Below are positions 16,601 through 24,393 of a DNA stretch of 64,000 bases, in pieces. Position 1 is the stretch's first letter. Each line of letters begins with the position of its first letter. The position numbers and the translations under genes were made by a program. The stretch is taken from contig NZ_JACCFE010000002.1 in NCBI RefSeq assembly GCF_014256275.1, positions 496,001-560,000 of the forward strand, in the 5' to 3' direction. This stretch comes from Rhodococcus sp. 4CII. GTDB taxonomy: Bacteria; Actinomycetota; Actinomycetes; Mycobacteriales; Mycobacteriaceae. A model generated the notes under the pieces. It did no database searches, was not told the DNA's origin, and worked only from the letters and a program-made list of their open reading frames with translations.

Positions 16601-17511
16601 CGCTCGCTCCCCGCGTCCAGGTGGAGGTCGCGAAGGCGGCCTCGAATTCGGAGCGGCCGCCGGCACTGACGTGGACCCCCGAGACCCTCGGTTCCCTCGA
16701 GGCCACTGTGACACGCGAACTCGGCGGCCAGAAGGTCACCGGCTATCCCGCTCTCGTCCCGGAAGGTGACGGTGTCGCCGTCCGCGTCCTCAGTACCGCG
16801 TCGGCTCAACGAGCCGCGATGCGCGCCGGGACGCGCCGGTTGCTGCTCGCCGCCGTTCCCACCCAGGCGAAGACGGTCACATCCGGTCTGAGCAATGCAC
16901 AAAGGCTGGCGCTCGGGCAGAACCCCGACGGCAGCCTCGAGGCTCTCATCGACGACTGCCGCAATTCCGCCGCAAACCAGTTGATCGCTGCATACGGCAC
17001 GCCGGTGCGCACACCGGAGCAATTCGACGCGCTCGTGAAAACGGCGCGCGCGGAGATGGCCCGGAACGTGGCAGTGCTCCTGCGACTGGTGGCGCCGGTG
17101 CTGGAAGCGGACCACCGTCTCGCCGTCGTCCTGGACCGCGCCACCGGCGAGGCAGCCGACGACGTGCGGGAACAACGGCAGTCGCTGCTCTTTCCTGGAT
17201 TTGTCGCCGACATCGGCGCAACTCGCCTCCGCGAAGTACCCCGCTACCTCACCGCCGCAGTCACCCGCCTCGAAGCGTTCCCGGGGAGCGCACCCCGCGA
17301 CCAGAAGGGGATGGACACCCTCGACCGGGTCTACGCCGGCTACGAACGCATGCTCGCGGCACTACCGGAGGAACGACACCACTCCGCCGAAGTCGACGCA
17401 ATTCACTGGATGATCGAGGAACTGCGGGTCAGCCTGTTCGCGCAGACACTCGGCACGCCCATCCCGGTCTCGGAGAAGCGTGTGATGAGTGCCATGCAGA
17501 AAGTGCGCTGA
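13624..17511 (+). CDS. hrpA: ATP-dependent RNA helicase HrpA
   Basis: A 1295-residue DEAH-box helicase, full length for HrpA. Motif I is GETGSGKTTQ near residue 94, motif II IIDEAHERS near 186, motif III ITSATID, and motif VI QRSGRCGRV. Helicase-associated and OB-like domains follow, then the long C-terminal DUF3418 region. In E. coli HrpA processes mRNA and resolves stalled ribosomes; the role here is assumed to be similar. The ATG at 13624 is preceded by TAGGCT 10 bases upstream and no strong ribosome-binding site. It converges with nrdR, with 7 bases between stops. Confidence 0.95.
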   Translation: MSTTAPSRQELKNSLGDLTLRDEHRLRRRLDRARTPDALASLSDEIDAARGRVARRLDSVPAIDYPDSLPVSQRRDDIAQAISEHQVVIVAGETGSGKTTQIPKICLELGRGVRGLIGHTQPRRLAARTVAERIAEELHSELGETVGYTVRFTDQVSDGTLVKLMTDGILLAEIQRDRMLRRYDTLIIDEAHERSLNIDFILGYLRQLLPRRPDLKVIITSATIDPQRFAQHFATDGVPAPIVEVSGRTFPVEMRYRPLTVDVGDQSFDRDPVDAVCEAVEELSGEGDGDILVFLSGEREIRDTADALRDRRLRGTEIVPLYARLSAAEQHKVFTPHTGRRVVLSTNVAETSLTVPGIRYVVDPGTARISRYSVRTKVQRLPIEPISQASARQRSGRCGRVAEGICIRLYSEEDFEARPAFTEPEILRTNLASVILQMTALGLGDIAAFPFVQPPDPRAVRDGIGLLEELGAIERKAQSEQPVLTAVGRELAQIPVDPRMARMLVEAHRNGCLAEVLVIVSALSIQDVRERPAEFQQAADEKHARFTVENSDFLAFLELWKYLREQRNELSSNQFRKMCRNEFLHWLRIREWQDLHGQLRQITRGLGWNTSETPGGEAAIHQSLLAGLLSHIGLREGDKRDFLGARGSRFAVFPGSSLFKKPPRWVMAAELVETSRLWARMSARIEPEWAEKLAPHLVKRTYSEPHWSSKRGAAMAYERVTLYGIPLVARRAVTYSTIDPEASRDLFIRHALVQGEWQTQHAFFHANRALLDDVEELEHRARRRDILVDDDTLYDFYDRRVGPEAVSARHFDSWWKVARRTNPDLLTFTQATVVNAESATVLGGDYPDAWRQGDMQFPLTYQFEPGNEDDGVTARIPIALLAGLRPVGFDWLVPGMRVELVTALIKTLPKTLRRQVVPAPDFAAAALAAVKPRSEPLTTAMARELSRLGACRIDPKDFDVSALPDHLRMTFAAVDEKGAVLGRDKDLVSLRKALAPRVQVEVAKAASNSERPPALTWTPETLGSLEATVTRELGGQKVTGYPALVPEGDGVAVRVLSTASAQRAAMRAGTRRLLLAAVPTQAKTVTSGLSNAQRLALGQNPDGSLEALIDDCRNSAANQLIAAYGTPVRTPEQFDALVKTARAEMARNVAVLLRLVAPVLEADHRLAVVLDRATGEAADDVREQRQSLLFPGFVADIGATRLREVPRYLTAAVTRLEAFPGSAPRDQKGMDTLDRVYAGYERMLAALPEERHHSAEVDAIHWMIEELRVSLFAQTLGTPIPVSEKRVMSAMQKVR

Positions 17512-17518
17512 GGCAGGC

Positions 17519-17983
17519 TCAGACGTCGTCGCGGGACTCGCGGTGTTCGCGCAGCTCTTTGATCTCGCGGGCGAAATCCTCTGCAGAAGAGAACGACCGG
17601 TACACGGACGCGAAGCGCAGGTACGCCACCTCGTCCAGATCACGGAGCGGACCGAGGATCGCGAGCCCCACCTCGTTGCTCGGGATCTCCGCCGATCCCG
17701 ACGCGCGGACCGCGTCTTCGACCTGCTGGGCAAGAAGATTCAGCGCGTCGTTGTCGACTTGCCGGCCCTGGCAGGCTCGGCGCACCCCGCGCACCACCTT
17801 CTCACGGCTGAACGGTTCTGTGACACCGCTGCGCTTGACCACCGACAGGACCGCGGTCTCGACGGTGGTGAATCGGCGACCGCACTCGGGGCACGACCGG
17901 CGGCGGCGGATGGCCTGCCCTTCGTCGGCTTCTCGCGAATCGACCACACGCGAATCGGGGTGCCGGCAGAACGGGCAGTGCAT
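17519..17983 (-). CDS. nrdR: transcriptional repressor NrdR
   Basis: A 154-residue repressor of ribonucleotide reductase genes. The zinc ribbon has Cys3, Cys6, Cys31 and Cys34 (MHCPFC, then RRSCPECG). The ATP-cone domain follows (VVKRSGVTEPFSREKVVRGV) and senses dATP/ATP. I start at the ATG at 17983, the universal family start; the longer frame to 18148 is not supported. Its position next to the LysM and lexA genes is conserved in mycobacteria and corynebacteria. Confidence 0.96.
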   Translation of the reverse strand: MHCPFCRHPDSRVVDSREADEGQAIRRRRSCPECGRRFTTVETAVLSVVKRSGVTEPFSREKVVRGVRRACQGRQVDNDALNLLAQQVEDAVRASGSAEIPSNEVGLAILGPLRDLDEVAYLRFASVYRSFSSAEDFAREIKELREHRESRDDV

Positions 17984-18163
17984 GGCAATTCCTTCGTCGT
18001 AGCCGTCGTGGCCGCAACTGTTCGCCTCCCCCGATGGCGAACCGACGAAAACGGATTCACGCAGCGGATGCACGATCTCGACGCGACCACACGCAGTGGT
18101 GGGACTGACAGCATCCGAGACTACTCGTCCGCCCGATGGGACATTCATGCAGCGCCACCCCCG

Positions 18164-18679
18164 TCACCGGGTAGCGGACGACGGGACGATCAGATTCTGA
18201 CCCGGGTGCAGCGCCGAATTGGACATGGCGTTCAGCTCCATGATCCGCTCGACCACCTGCGCCACCGGAAGGTCCGGCGCGACACGTCCGGCGATGGCGG
18301 CCAGACTTTCCCCCTGCTGCACCTGCACGACCTCCGTGGCCGCCGCGTCGCCCGCGCTGTCGGTGGTGGCCAGCTGCGCCAGCCCGACGAGCCCGCACAA
18401 CACACCCGCGGTGATCACGACGCTCGCCAGCACCATCCGCCAGCCGACGTCGTTCGCCCCGCGGCGATGATCGGCACGCGAGACGCCCACGACAGTCGGC
18501 CGGTATTCGACGGCACCGGACGACGGACGCCGCAGGTCGTAACCCAAACCACGCCGGCTCGGCTCGGTCCGGTACGACCGGGCAGCCCCGGACCGGACTG
18601 CACCCCGTTCGAGCGCGTGCCGGTTCAGCACCGCCTGCCGGTTCACCACTGCCTGCCGAGGGAGAACTGCGTTGCTCAT
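18164..18679 (-). CDS. LysM-domain membrane protein, probable SOS division inhibitor (Rv2719c/DivS position)
   Basis: A 171-residue protein with a 75-residue basic cytoplasmic N-terminus, one membrane segment (about residues 82-104, VLASVVITAGVLCGLVGLAQL) and an external LysM domain (about 117-166, QQGESLAAIA to LHPGQNLIVP) that should bind peptidoglycan. In M. tuberculosis Rv2719c and C. glutamicum DivS, at the same place beside lexA, are SOS-induced and hinder cell division. Two LexA boxes in the shared upstream region support the same control. No catalytic hydrolase domain is visible. Confidence 0.85.
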   Translation of the reverse strand: MSNAVLPRQAVVNRQAVLNRHALERGAVRSGAARSYRTEPSRRGLGYDLRRPSSGAVEYRPTVVGVSRADHRRGANDVGWRMVLASVVITAGVLCGLVGLAQLATTDSAGDAAATEVVQVQQGESLAAIAGRVAPDLPVAQVVERIMELNAMSNSALHPGQNLIVPSSATR

Positions 18680-18821
18680 CGGTACCTCCGCTGTTCGTAG
18701 CCGATATCAGATCCGGGCTTGTCAGATCCGGGCTTTGCCAGATCGGTGTCGGATCCGACGTCGGATCCGTTCGCGACCCGGCAGGCGTCCAATCCCGCCG
18801 GGTGTTCGATCACGCGTTCGA

Positions 18822-18837
18822 AAGAACACATGTTCGA
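18822..18837. promoter_or_regulatory. LexA (SOS) box 1
   Basis: The 16 bases AAGAACACATGTTCGA match the actinobacterial LexA consensus TCGAACRYATGTTCGA at 14 of 16 positions. It should control the LysM gene and lexA together. Confidence 0.8.
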
Positions 18838-18884
18838 TTTCTACCACGACGGTCCGACAAAGTCTCTACTTCTCGCGACACGTG

Positions 18885-18900
18885 TCGAACAGATGTTTGA
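18885..18900. promoter_or_regulatory. LexA (SOS) box 2
   Basis: The 16 bases TCGAACAGATGTTTGA match the LexA consensus at 14 of 16 positions, with the left half perfect. It lies 113 bases before the lexA start and probably mediates lexA autorepression. Confidence 0.75.
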
Positions 18901-19013
18901 TACTCCGGGGAAAGCGGGATAGATTCGTGTCACGAGGCACAGCAGTCACATGCGACCCATACCGAGAAGACCCACAACCGAGAAGATTCACACACAGACG
19001 GAGGCACCTCGCC

Positions 19014-19745
19014 ATGAAGGACCACAGCTCGACCGACGGTTCGACTCCACGTGTGAGCGGTGGCGCCGCCGCCGGGTTGACCGACCGGCAGCGCCGTGTC
19101 CTCGAGGTGATCCGCACGTCCGTGAACGAGCGTGGCTACCCGCCCAGCATCCGTGAGATCGGCGACGCCGTGGGGCTCACCTCCACGTCGTCCGTGGCCC
19201 ATCAATTGCGCACACTCGAGAGGAAGGGTTTCCTCCGACGCGATCCCAACCGTCCGCGCGCGGTGGACGTCCGCGGTCTGGACGAGGTGGCGGCTGGCGC
19301 CGCGGCAAACGCGACCGGCACCGTCGGGTTGTCCGCGGTCAAGCCCGGCGCCGCGGGCGCACCCCTGCCGGAGCCCACGTTCGTCCCGGTCCTCGGCCGG
19401 ATCGCCGCCGGTGGCCCGATCCTCGCCGAGGAAGCCGTCGAGGACGTCTTTCCGCTTCCCCGCGAGCTCGTGGGCCAGGGCTCACTGTTCCTGCTCAAGG
19501 TCGTCGGAGAATCGATGATCGACGCTGCGATCTGCGACGGCGACTGGGTGGTGGTCCGTCAGCAGAACGTCGCGGAGAACGGAGACATCGTGGCAGCGAT
19601 GATCGACGGCGAGGCCACCGTGAAGACGTTCAAGCGCACCGAGAACGAGGTGTGGCTGATGCCGCACAATCCGCTGTTCGATCCGATCCCCGGCAACGAC
19701 GCAGTCATTCTGGGCAAGGTCGTCACGGTCATGCGCAAGATCTAG
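19014..19745 (+). CDS. lexA: SOS repressor LexA
   Basis: A 243-residue LexA. The winged helix-turn-helix spans residues 22-88 (LTDRQRRVLEVIRTSV, PPSIREIGDAVGLTS). The self-cleavage site is Ala132-Gly133 in GRIAAGGP, and the catalytic dyad is Ser167 (VGESMID) with Lys204 (ATVKTFKR). An Ala/Gly-rich linker (92-118) joins the domains. The ATG at 19014 follows GGAGG by 9 bases; the 114-residue open extension upstream was rejected. It is divergent from the LysM gene and followed by a strong terminator. Confidence 0.97.
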   Translation: MKDHSSTDGSTPRVSGGAAAGLTDRQRRVLEVIRTSVNERGYPPSIREIGDAVGLTSTSSVAHQLRTLERKGFLRRDPNRPRAVDVRGLDEVAAGAAANATGTVGLSAVKPGAAGAPLPEPTFVPVLGRIAAGGPILAEEAVEDVFPLPRELVGQGSLFLLKVVGESMIDAAICDGDWVVVRQQNVAENGDIVAAMIDGEATVKTFKRTENEVWLMPHNPLFDPIPGNDAVILGKVVTVMRKI

Positions 19746-19768
19746 CCGCATCCGCCGGCAGACACGAA

Positions 19769-19800
19769 AAGGCCCCACGGCGAGCTCGCCGTGGGGCCTT
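19769..19800. terminator. bidirectional hairpin between lexA and the acyl-CoA dehydrogenase remnant
   Basis: A perfect 32-base palindrome with 16-base arms (AAGGCCCCACGGCGAG and its complement) sits 23 bases after the lexA stop. It is flanked by AAAA on the left and CTT on the right and lies between convergent genes, so it can end transcription from both sides. Confidence 0.8.
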
Positions 19801-19862
19801 CTCGCGTCCACCCCGGTCCGGCCGAAGCCGGCGATTGTTCCAGACACGCGAGTCGCGCCTCG

Positions 19863-21012
19863 TCAGAGGTTGAGGCCGCGACCGATGATTTCCTTCATGA
19901 TCTCGGTAGTGCCGCCGTAGATGGTCTGGACACGAGAATCCATGTACGCCTTGGCGATCGGATACTCCTTCATGTAGCCGTAGCCGCCGTGCAACTGCAG
20001 GCACCGGTCGATCAGCCGGACCTGCGCCTCCGTGGTCCACCACTTGGCCATGGCCGCTTCCTGCACCGACAGCTTCTCGTCGTTGAGCATCTCGATGAAC
20101 TTGTCGACGAGGACGCGGACAGCCGTTGTCTCGGTGGCGAGTTCGGCGAGCACGAAGCGCGTGTTCTGGAAGCTGCCGATCGACTTGCCGAATGCCTTCC
20201 GGTCGCGGCAGTACTGGATCGTCATTTCCAGCGCCGACTCCATAGCGGCGGCGGCCACCACGGCGATCGACAACCGCTCCTGAGGGAGATTCTTCATCAG
20301 GTAGAGGAAGCCCATTCCCTCCTCGCCGAGGAGGTTCGCGCCGGGGACGCGGACATCGGTGAAGCTGAGTTCGGCGGTATCCTGCGCCTTCATCCCGATC
20401 TTGTCGAGGTTGCGGCCCCGTTCGAAGCCCGGCATGTCCCGTTCGACGACCAGGAGACTGAAACCCTGGGCCCCCTTGTCGGGATCGGTGCACGCCACCA
20501 CGATCACGAGGTCGGCGTTGATGCCGTTGGTGATGAAGGTCTTGGAACCGTTGAGGACCCAGTCGTCGCCGTCACGCACGGCGCGCGTCTTGATGCCCTG
20601 GAGGTCGCTGCCGGTTCCCGGTTCGGTCATCGCGATTGCGGTGATCAGCTCGCCCGATGAGAAGCCGGCAGCCAGCGCTGCAGCGCTGCTTCTGCTCCTC
20701 GTTGCTCAGTTCGAGGAGATAGGGCGCAACGACGTCGTTGTGCAGGGTGAAGCCGATCCCGCTGTACCCACCGCGGGTGGTCTCCTCGGTGATGATCGCG
20801 TTGTATCGGAAGTCGCGCACGCCACCGCCGCCGAATTCCTCCGGCACCGCCATGCCGAGGAAACCCTGATTGCCCGCCTCGACCCACAGGCTGCGGTCGA
20901 CGATGTTCTGCTCTTCCCACGCGGCATGGTTCGGCTCGGCGTGCTGTGCGAGAAACTTGCGGTACGACTCCCGGAACAGTTCGTGCTCCGGTTCGAACAG
21001 GGTGCGCTCCAC
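19863..21012 (-). pseudogene. acyl-CoA dehydrogenase (FadE20-like), frameshifted
   Basis: The N-terminal part starts with GTG at 21012 after GAGGAG and reads as an acyl-CoA dehydrogenase (LFEPEHELFRESYRKFLAQH, VPEEFGGGG, GFTLHNDVVAPYLLELS). The remainder (MTEPGTGSDLQGIK, FITNGINADLVIVV, LQLHGGYGYMKEYPIAKAY, IYGGTTEIMKEII) is in another frame down to 19863. Between them, near 20665-20690, the 8-base word GCAGCGCT is tandemly repeated and a G is missing from a following GGG. Reversing both gives the expected KQRWLPGF-SSGELITAIAM join and a 380-residue enzyme, the family length. As it stands no full enzyme can be made. Confidence 0.8.
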
Positions 21013-21139
21013 GCCGACTCCTCGTATCAACTGTCTGTTACGTCTCGTTCGAGATACGTCTCGTTCGACGGTAGAGGCGAGGAACTGCGGGGTGAATGAC
21101 CCAGGTGATCGGGATTCGTGACCCATCCGGTCACCGGTG

Positions 21140-22456
21140 TCAGGGCTTGCGGAACCGTGCGAGCCAACGCATCACCGGATAGGCGACGAGGATGCCCACC
21201 GAACCCCACGCGATGCCACCGAGTTCCACCGACCCGATCGTCAAAGTCAGGTCGCCGATGCCGGCGACGAGCGCAGCCGCGACCACGGTGAGGTTCACCG
21301 GGTCGGTGAAGTCCACCTTCGCGTCCATCCAGATGCGTACTCCGAGGACGCCGATCAGGCCGTACAGCACAAGGGTGGCGCCGCCGATGACGCCGTTCGG
21401 CACGGTGAACACGAGGGCACCGAATTTCGGTGAGAACGCGAGAACCACGGCGGTGGCAGCCGCCACCCAGTAGGCGGCGGTGGAGTAGACCCGCGTCGCG
21501 GCCATGACGCCGATGTTCTCCGCGTACGTGGTGGTTCCGGAGCCGCCGCCGAACCCGGCCAGGGTGGTGGCCAGTCCGTCGGCGACGAGGGCGTCACCGG
21601 CGACGTCGTCGAGGGAGCGGCCCGTCATGGCCGACACCGCCTTGACGTGACCGACGTTCTCGGCGATCAGGACGATGACCACCGGCAGGGTCAGTGCGAT
21701 CACGGACCACTCGAACGTCGGTCCCCGCAGCTCGGGCACCCCGAACCAGGCAGCGTCCCGCAGCGCCGTCACGCGCTCGTCGGCGAGCCCGCCGGTGACG
21801 GCGGCGAACACCCAGCCGACGACTACACCGACCAGGATGCCGAGGCGCCCCAGCAACCCCGGACCGAGGACCGTCACGAGCAGGATCGCCAGCAGCGTCA
21901 CCCCGGCGATCAGCGGCTGAGATTCGAACGAATCCACCGCGGTGGGTGCGAGATTGAGTCCGATCAGGGCCACCACGGCACCGGTGACGACGGGCGGCAT
22001 GACCGCGTCGACAACCCGTGAGCCTGCCAGTTTCACAACGATACCGACCAGCAGCAGGAGCACACCCGCCGCGGCCACACCACCGAGTTGGGCTGCGGCA
22101 CCGGAGCCCTGAGACGCCGTCAGCGGCGCGATGAACGCGAACGACGAACCGAGGTAGCTGGGGATGCGGCCCCGCGTGATCAGCAGGAACAGTGCCGTCC
22201 CGATCCCGGAGAACAGCAACGTCGTCGTGACCGGGAACCCGGTGATCGTCGGCACCAGGAGGGTCGCGCCGAACATCGCGATGACGTGCTGCATCCCGAT
22301 TCCGACGGTGCGCGGCCAGGTGAGGCGCTCACCGGGAGCGACCACCTCGCCCTCGCCGAGCCGCCGGCCGTCACCGTGCAGCGTCCACCCGAAGGCCTTC
22401 GTCGGAGTGGACGGGTCGGCGGAGCCGCCGGGGGCGTCGGTTTCTTCTTTCGTCAC
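21140..22456 (-). CDS. NCS2 family nucleobase (uracil/xanthine) permease
   Basis: A 438-residue, 14-segment nucleobase:cation symporter-2 protein. The signature region is NVGHVKAVSAMTG with the following GGGSGTTTYAENIG motif; the N-terminal QHVIAMFGATLLVP stretch is also typical. The AENIG motif and overall pattern favour uracil over xanthine, but I would not fix the substrate. The start is GTG at 22456, 69 bases after the ptsI stop on the same strand. The short leader carries no obvious riboswitch. Confidence 0.9.
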   Translation of the reverse strand: MTKEETDAPGGSADPSTPTKAFGWTLHGDGRRLGEGEVVAPGERLTWPRTVGIGMQHVIAMFGATLLVPTITGFPVTTTLLFSGIGTALFLLITRGRIPSYLGSSFAFIAPLTASQGSGAAAQLGGVAAAGVLLLLVGIVVKLAGSRVVDAVMPPVVTGAVVALIGLNLAPTAVDSFESQPLIAGVTLLAILLVTVLGPGLLGRLGILVGVVVGWVFAAVTGGLADERVTALRDAAWFGVPELRGPTFEWSVIALTLPVVIVLIAENVGHVKAVSAMTGRSLDDVAGDALVADGLATTLAGFGGGSGTTTYAENIGVMAATRVYSTAAYWVAAATAVVLAFSPKFGALVFTVPNGVIGGATLVLYGLIGVLGVRIWMDAKVDFTDPVNLTVVAAALVAGIGDLTLTIGSVELGGIAWGSVGILVAYPVMRWLARFRKP

Positions 22457-22525
22457 AGTTGGCCAATAGTAGGGACTATCTGGGAGTTTCGCGCCTTCGG
22501 GACCTGATCCGGCGAACGTCGGAGG

Positions 22526-24196
22526 CTACGCCCCCAGAACGCGCACCGCCGCGGCGCGGGCGTCGGCGGGATCGCTCGTGGCGAGCACGTCCTCGGCCGC
22601 ACGACGGCACTGGTCCAACGACACCGTGCCGACCTTCGCACCCACCCCCGACACCGCGGCGCCCGCACAGGAGAGCGATGTGACACCGAGTCCGATCAAC
22701 ACGCAGGCGAGTAGCGGGTCGGCGGCCGCCTCACCACACACACCGACCGGCTTGCCCGCGGCGACGCCCGCCTCGGCCGTGCGAGCGACGAGCGCGAGGA
22801 CGGCCGGTTGCCAGGGGTCGGTGAGGGACGCAAGGTCGGACGACATCCGATCCGCTGCCATCGTGTACTGCGCCAGGTCGTTGGTGCCGATCGACAGGAA
22901 GTCGACGTGGCGCAGCAACCGGTCTGCCAGCAGCGCGGCGGCCGGGACCTCGACCATCACGCCGGGAACGAGACCGCGGGCGCGGACCTCGGTTCCGAAC
23001 GATTCCGCCTCGGCGGGAGTCGAGATCATCGGTGCCATCACCCACGGCTGCGTCTGCGTCTGCTTCGCGGCGGCGGCGATGGCGTCGAGTTGCCGGCTGA
23101 GGATGCCCGGGTTCTCGTCGGCGATCCGGATTCCGCGGACACCGAGCGCCGGATTCGCCTCTTCCGCGTGGTTGGCGAAGCGCAGGGGCTTGTCGGATCC
23201 CGCGTCGAGGGTCCGGATCACGACCTTCTTTCCGGCGAACGCGTCCAACACCTCACCGTAGATTTCGGCCTGCTCGTCGACACCGGGCTCGGAATCGCGG
23301 TCCAGGAAGCACAACTCGGTGCGGAACAGTCCCACGCCTTCGGCGGCGGTCGCGCTCGCCGACCGCGCGCCGGCCCCGTCCTGGACGTTGGCCAGGATCG
23401 ACACGGAGTGCCCGTCGCTGGTGCGGCCCGGCCCCTCCCACGATTGAATGCGGAGTCGTTCCGCGCGCCCGTGTTCCACCGCGGCGCGAGCCTCGACGGG
23501 GTCTGGCTCCAGCACCAGTTCGCCCGCAGCGCCGTCGAGAAGTACGGGGGTGCCGGCGGCCACGGACTCGAGGTCACGCACCGCGACGACGCACGGGATT
23601 CCCAGCTGCCGCGAGATGATCGCCGTGTGGCTCGTCGGGCCGCCGAGGACGGTGACGAGACCGACGATCAGCTCGGGATCGAGTCCGGCGGTGTCCGCGG
23701 GCGCGAGATCCTGCGCGCAGAGGATCGACGGGGTCGCCGGGACCGGGATGCCCGGTTCGGGCAGACCCAGGAGTTCCGACACGACCCGGTCGCGGATATC
23801 GCGCAGGTCGGTGACCCGTTCCGCCATCAGTCCACCCATCTTGGTGAAGAGGGTGACGAACTGCTCGGTGGCGTCGGCGGCCGCTTCGTCGGCCGGAGCA
23901 CCGCCCGCGATCAGCTTCTGCGCCGCACCGAGCCAGCCGCGGTCGGCGGCCATCGCCGCGTTGGCCTGCAGGACTTCTGCTGCGGCACCGGACACGGTCG
24001 ACGCGCGGTCGCGGAGTCGCTGCGAGACCACGGCCGCAGCTCCCTCGAAGCGGACCTTCTCCGCGTCACGCGATGCTTCGTCGATCCGGGCCGACCCCGG
24101 CGCGACCTCGGGCCGCGGAGCCGGCCAGATCACCGGCGCGTAGGCAATGCCCGGTACCACCGGTGTACCTCGCACGATTTCACGGTCTTCGGTCAT
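22526..24196 (-). CDS. ptsI: PTS enzyme I (phosphoenolpyruvate-protein phosphotransferase)
   Basis: A 556-residue enzyme I that moves phosphate from phosphoenolpyruvate to HPr. The phosphorylated His is His190 in GGPTSHTAIISR. The PEP-binding barrel follows with VGLFRTELCFLDRD, ALGVRGIRI, SIGTNDLAQYTMA and the Cys loop GVCGEAAADP. The ATG at 24196 has AGGAGG 7 bases upstream; an 11-residue upstream extension was not used. It is divergent from the fructose operon whose HPr and IIA domain it phosphorylates, the arrangement known from C. glutamicum. Confidence 0.95.
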   Translation of the reverse strand: MTEDREIVRGTPVVPGIAYAPVIWPAPRPEVAPGSARIDEASRDAEKVRFEGAAAVVSQRLRDRASTVSGAAAEVLQANAAMAADRGWLGAAQKLIAGGAPADEAAADATEQFVTLFTKMGGLMAERVTDLRDIRDRVVSELLGLPEPGIPVPATPSILCAQDLAPADTAGLDPELIVGLVTVLGGPTSHTAIISRQLGIPCVVAVRDLESVAAGTPVLLDGAAGELVLEPDPVEARAAVEHGRAERLRIQSWEGPGRTSDGHSVSILANVQDGAGARSASATAAEGVGLFRTELCFLDRDSEPGVDEQAEIYGEVLDAFAGKKVVIRTLDAGSDKPLRFANHAEEANPALGVRGIRIADENPGILSRQLDAIAAAAKQTQTQPWVMAPMISTPAEAESFGTEVRARGLVPGVMVEVPAAALLADRLLRHVDFLSIGTNDLAQYTMAADRMSSDLASLTDPWQPAVLALVARTAEAGVAAGKPVGVCGEAAADPLLACVLIGLGVTSLSCAGAAVSGVGAKVGTVSLDQCRRAAEDVLATSDPADARAAAVRVLGA

Positions 24197-24277
24197 CGGG
24201 TCCTCCTGGCCGGCTCGTTCTGTCTTCACACAGTCGGAAATGCGAATCGACTATGTGACGGAGATTACTCTCAACTC

Positions 24278-24289
24278 TTGACATGTCAA
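24278..24289. promoter_or_regulatory. perfect palindrome with -35-like TTGACA before the fructose operon
   Basis: TTGACATGTCAA is its own reverse complement and includes a consensus -35 TTGACA (24278-24283). TAAAAC follows at 24302-24307 as a possible -10 with an 18-base spacer. A repressor bound here would block this promoter. The DeoR-type regulator encoded next is the obvious candidate, which is inference. Confidence 0.5.
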
Positions 24290-24313
24290 CACACTCGGGC
24301 GTAAAACAACATG

Positions 24314-24329
24314 ACACAACATTTTGTGT
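24314..24329. promoter_or_regulatory. inverted repeat ACACAA-N4-TTGTGT, candidate regulator site
   Basis: Perfect 6-base arms with a 4-base spacer, 65 bases before the regulator start. Together with the palindrome at 24278 it may form the operator of the divergent ptsI/fructose region. Confidence 0.45.
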
Positions 24330-24393
24330 GATGCAGACCATAACGGATCGCGTCACCGAAGACTTCATCGACGAGAACAGGAACGGGGACACG

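Larger units (their letters stand above)
18680..19013. promoter_or_regulatory. divergent SOS promoter region between LysM gene and lexA
   Basis: This 334-base spacer holds no gene. It contains two LexA-type boxes (18822-18837 and 18885-18900) and a half-site-rich stretch around 18802-18820 (TGTTCGATC and GCGTTCGAA). GGAGG at 19000-19004 serves lexA. The part from 18680 to 18790 is rich in repeated CAGATC/GGATCCG-like words but shows no clear structure. Confidence 0.7.

Noticed and set aside
12958..17175. A 1405-residue open frame on the minus strand.
   Set aside because: It is antisense to hrpA across its full length, has no family pattern and follows from high GC at third positions of the real gene.
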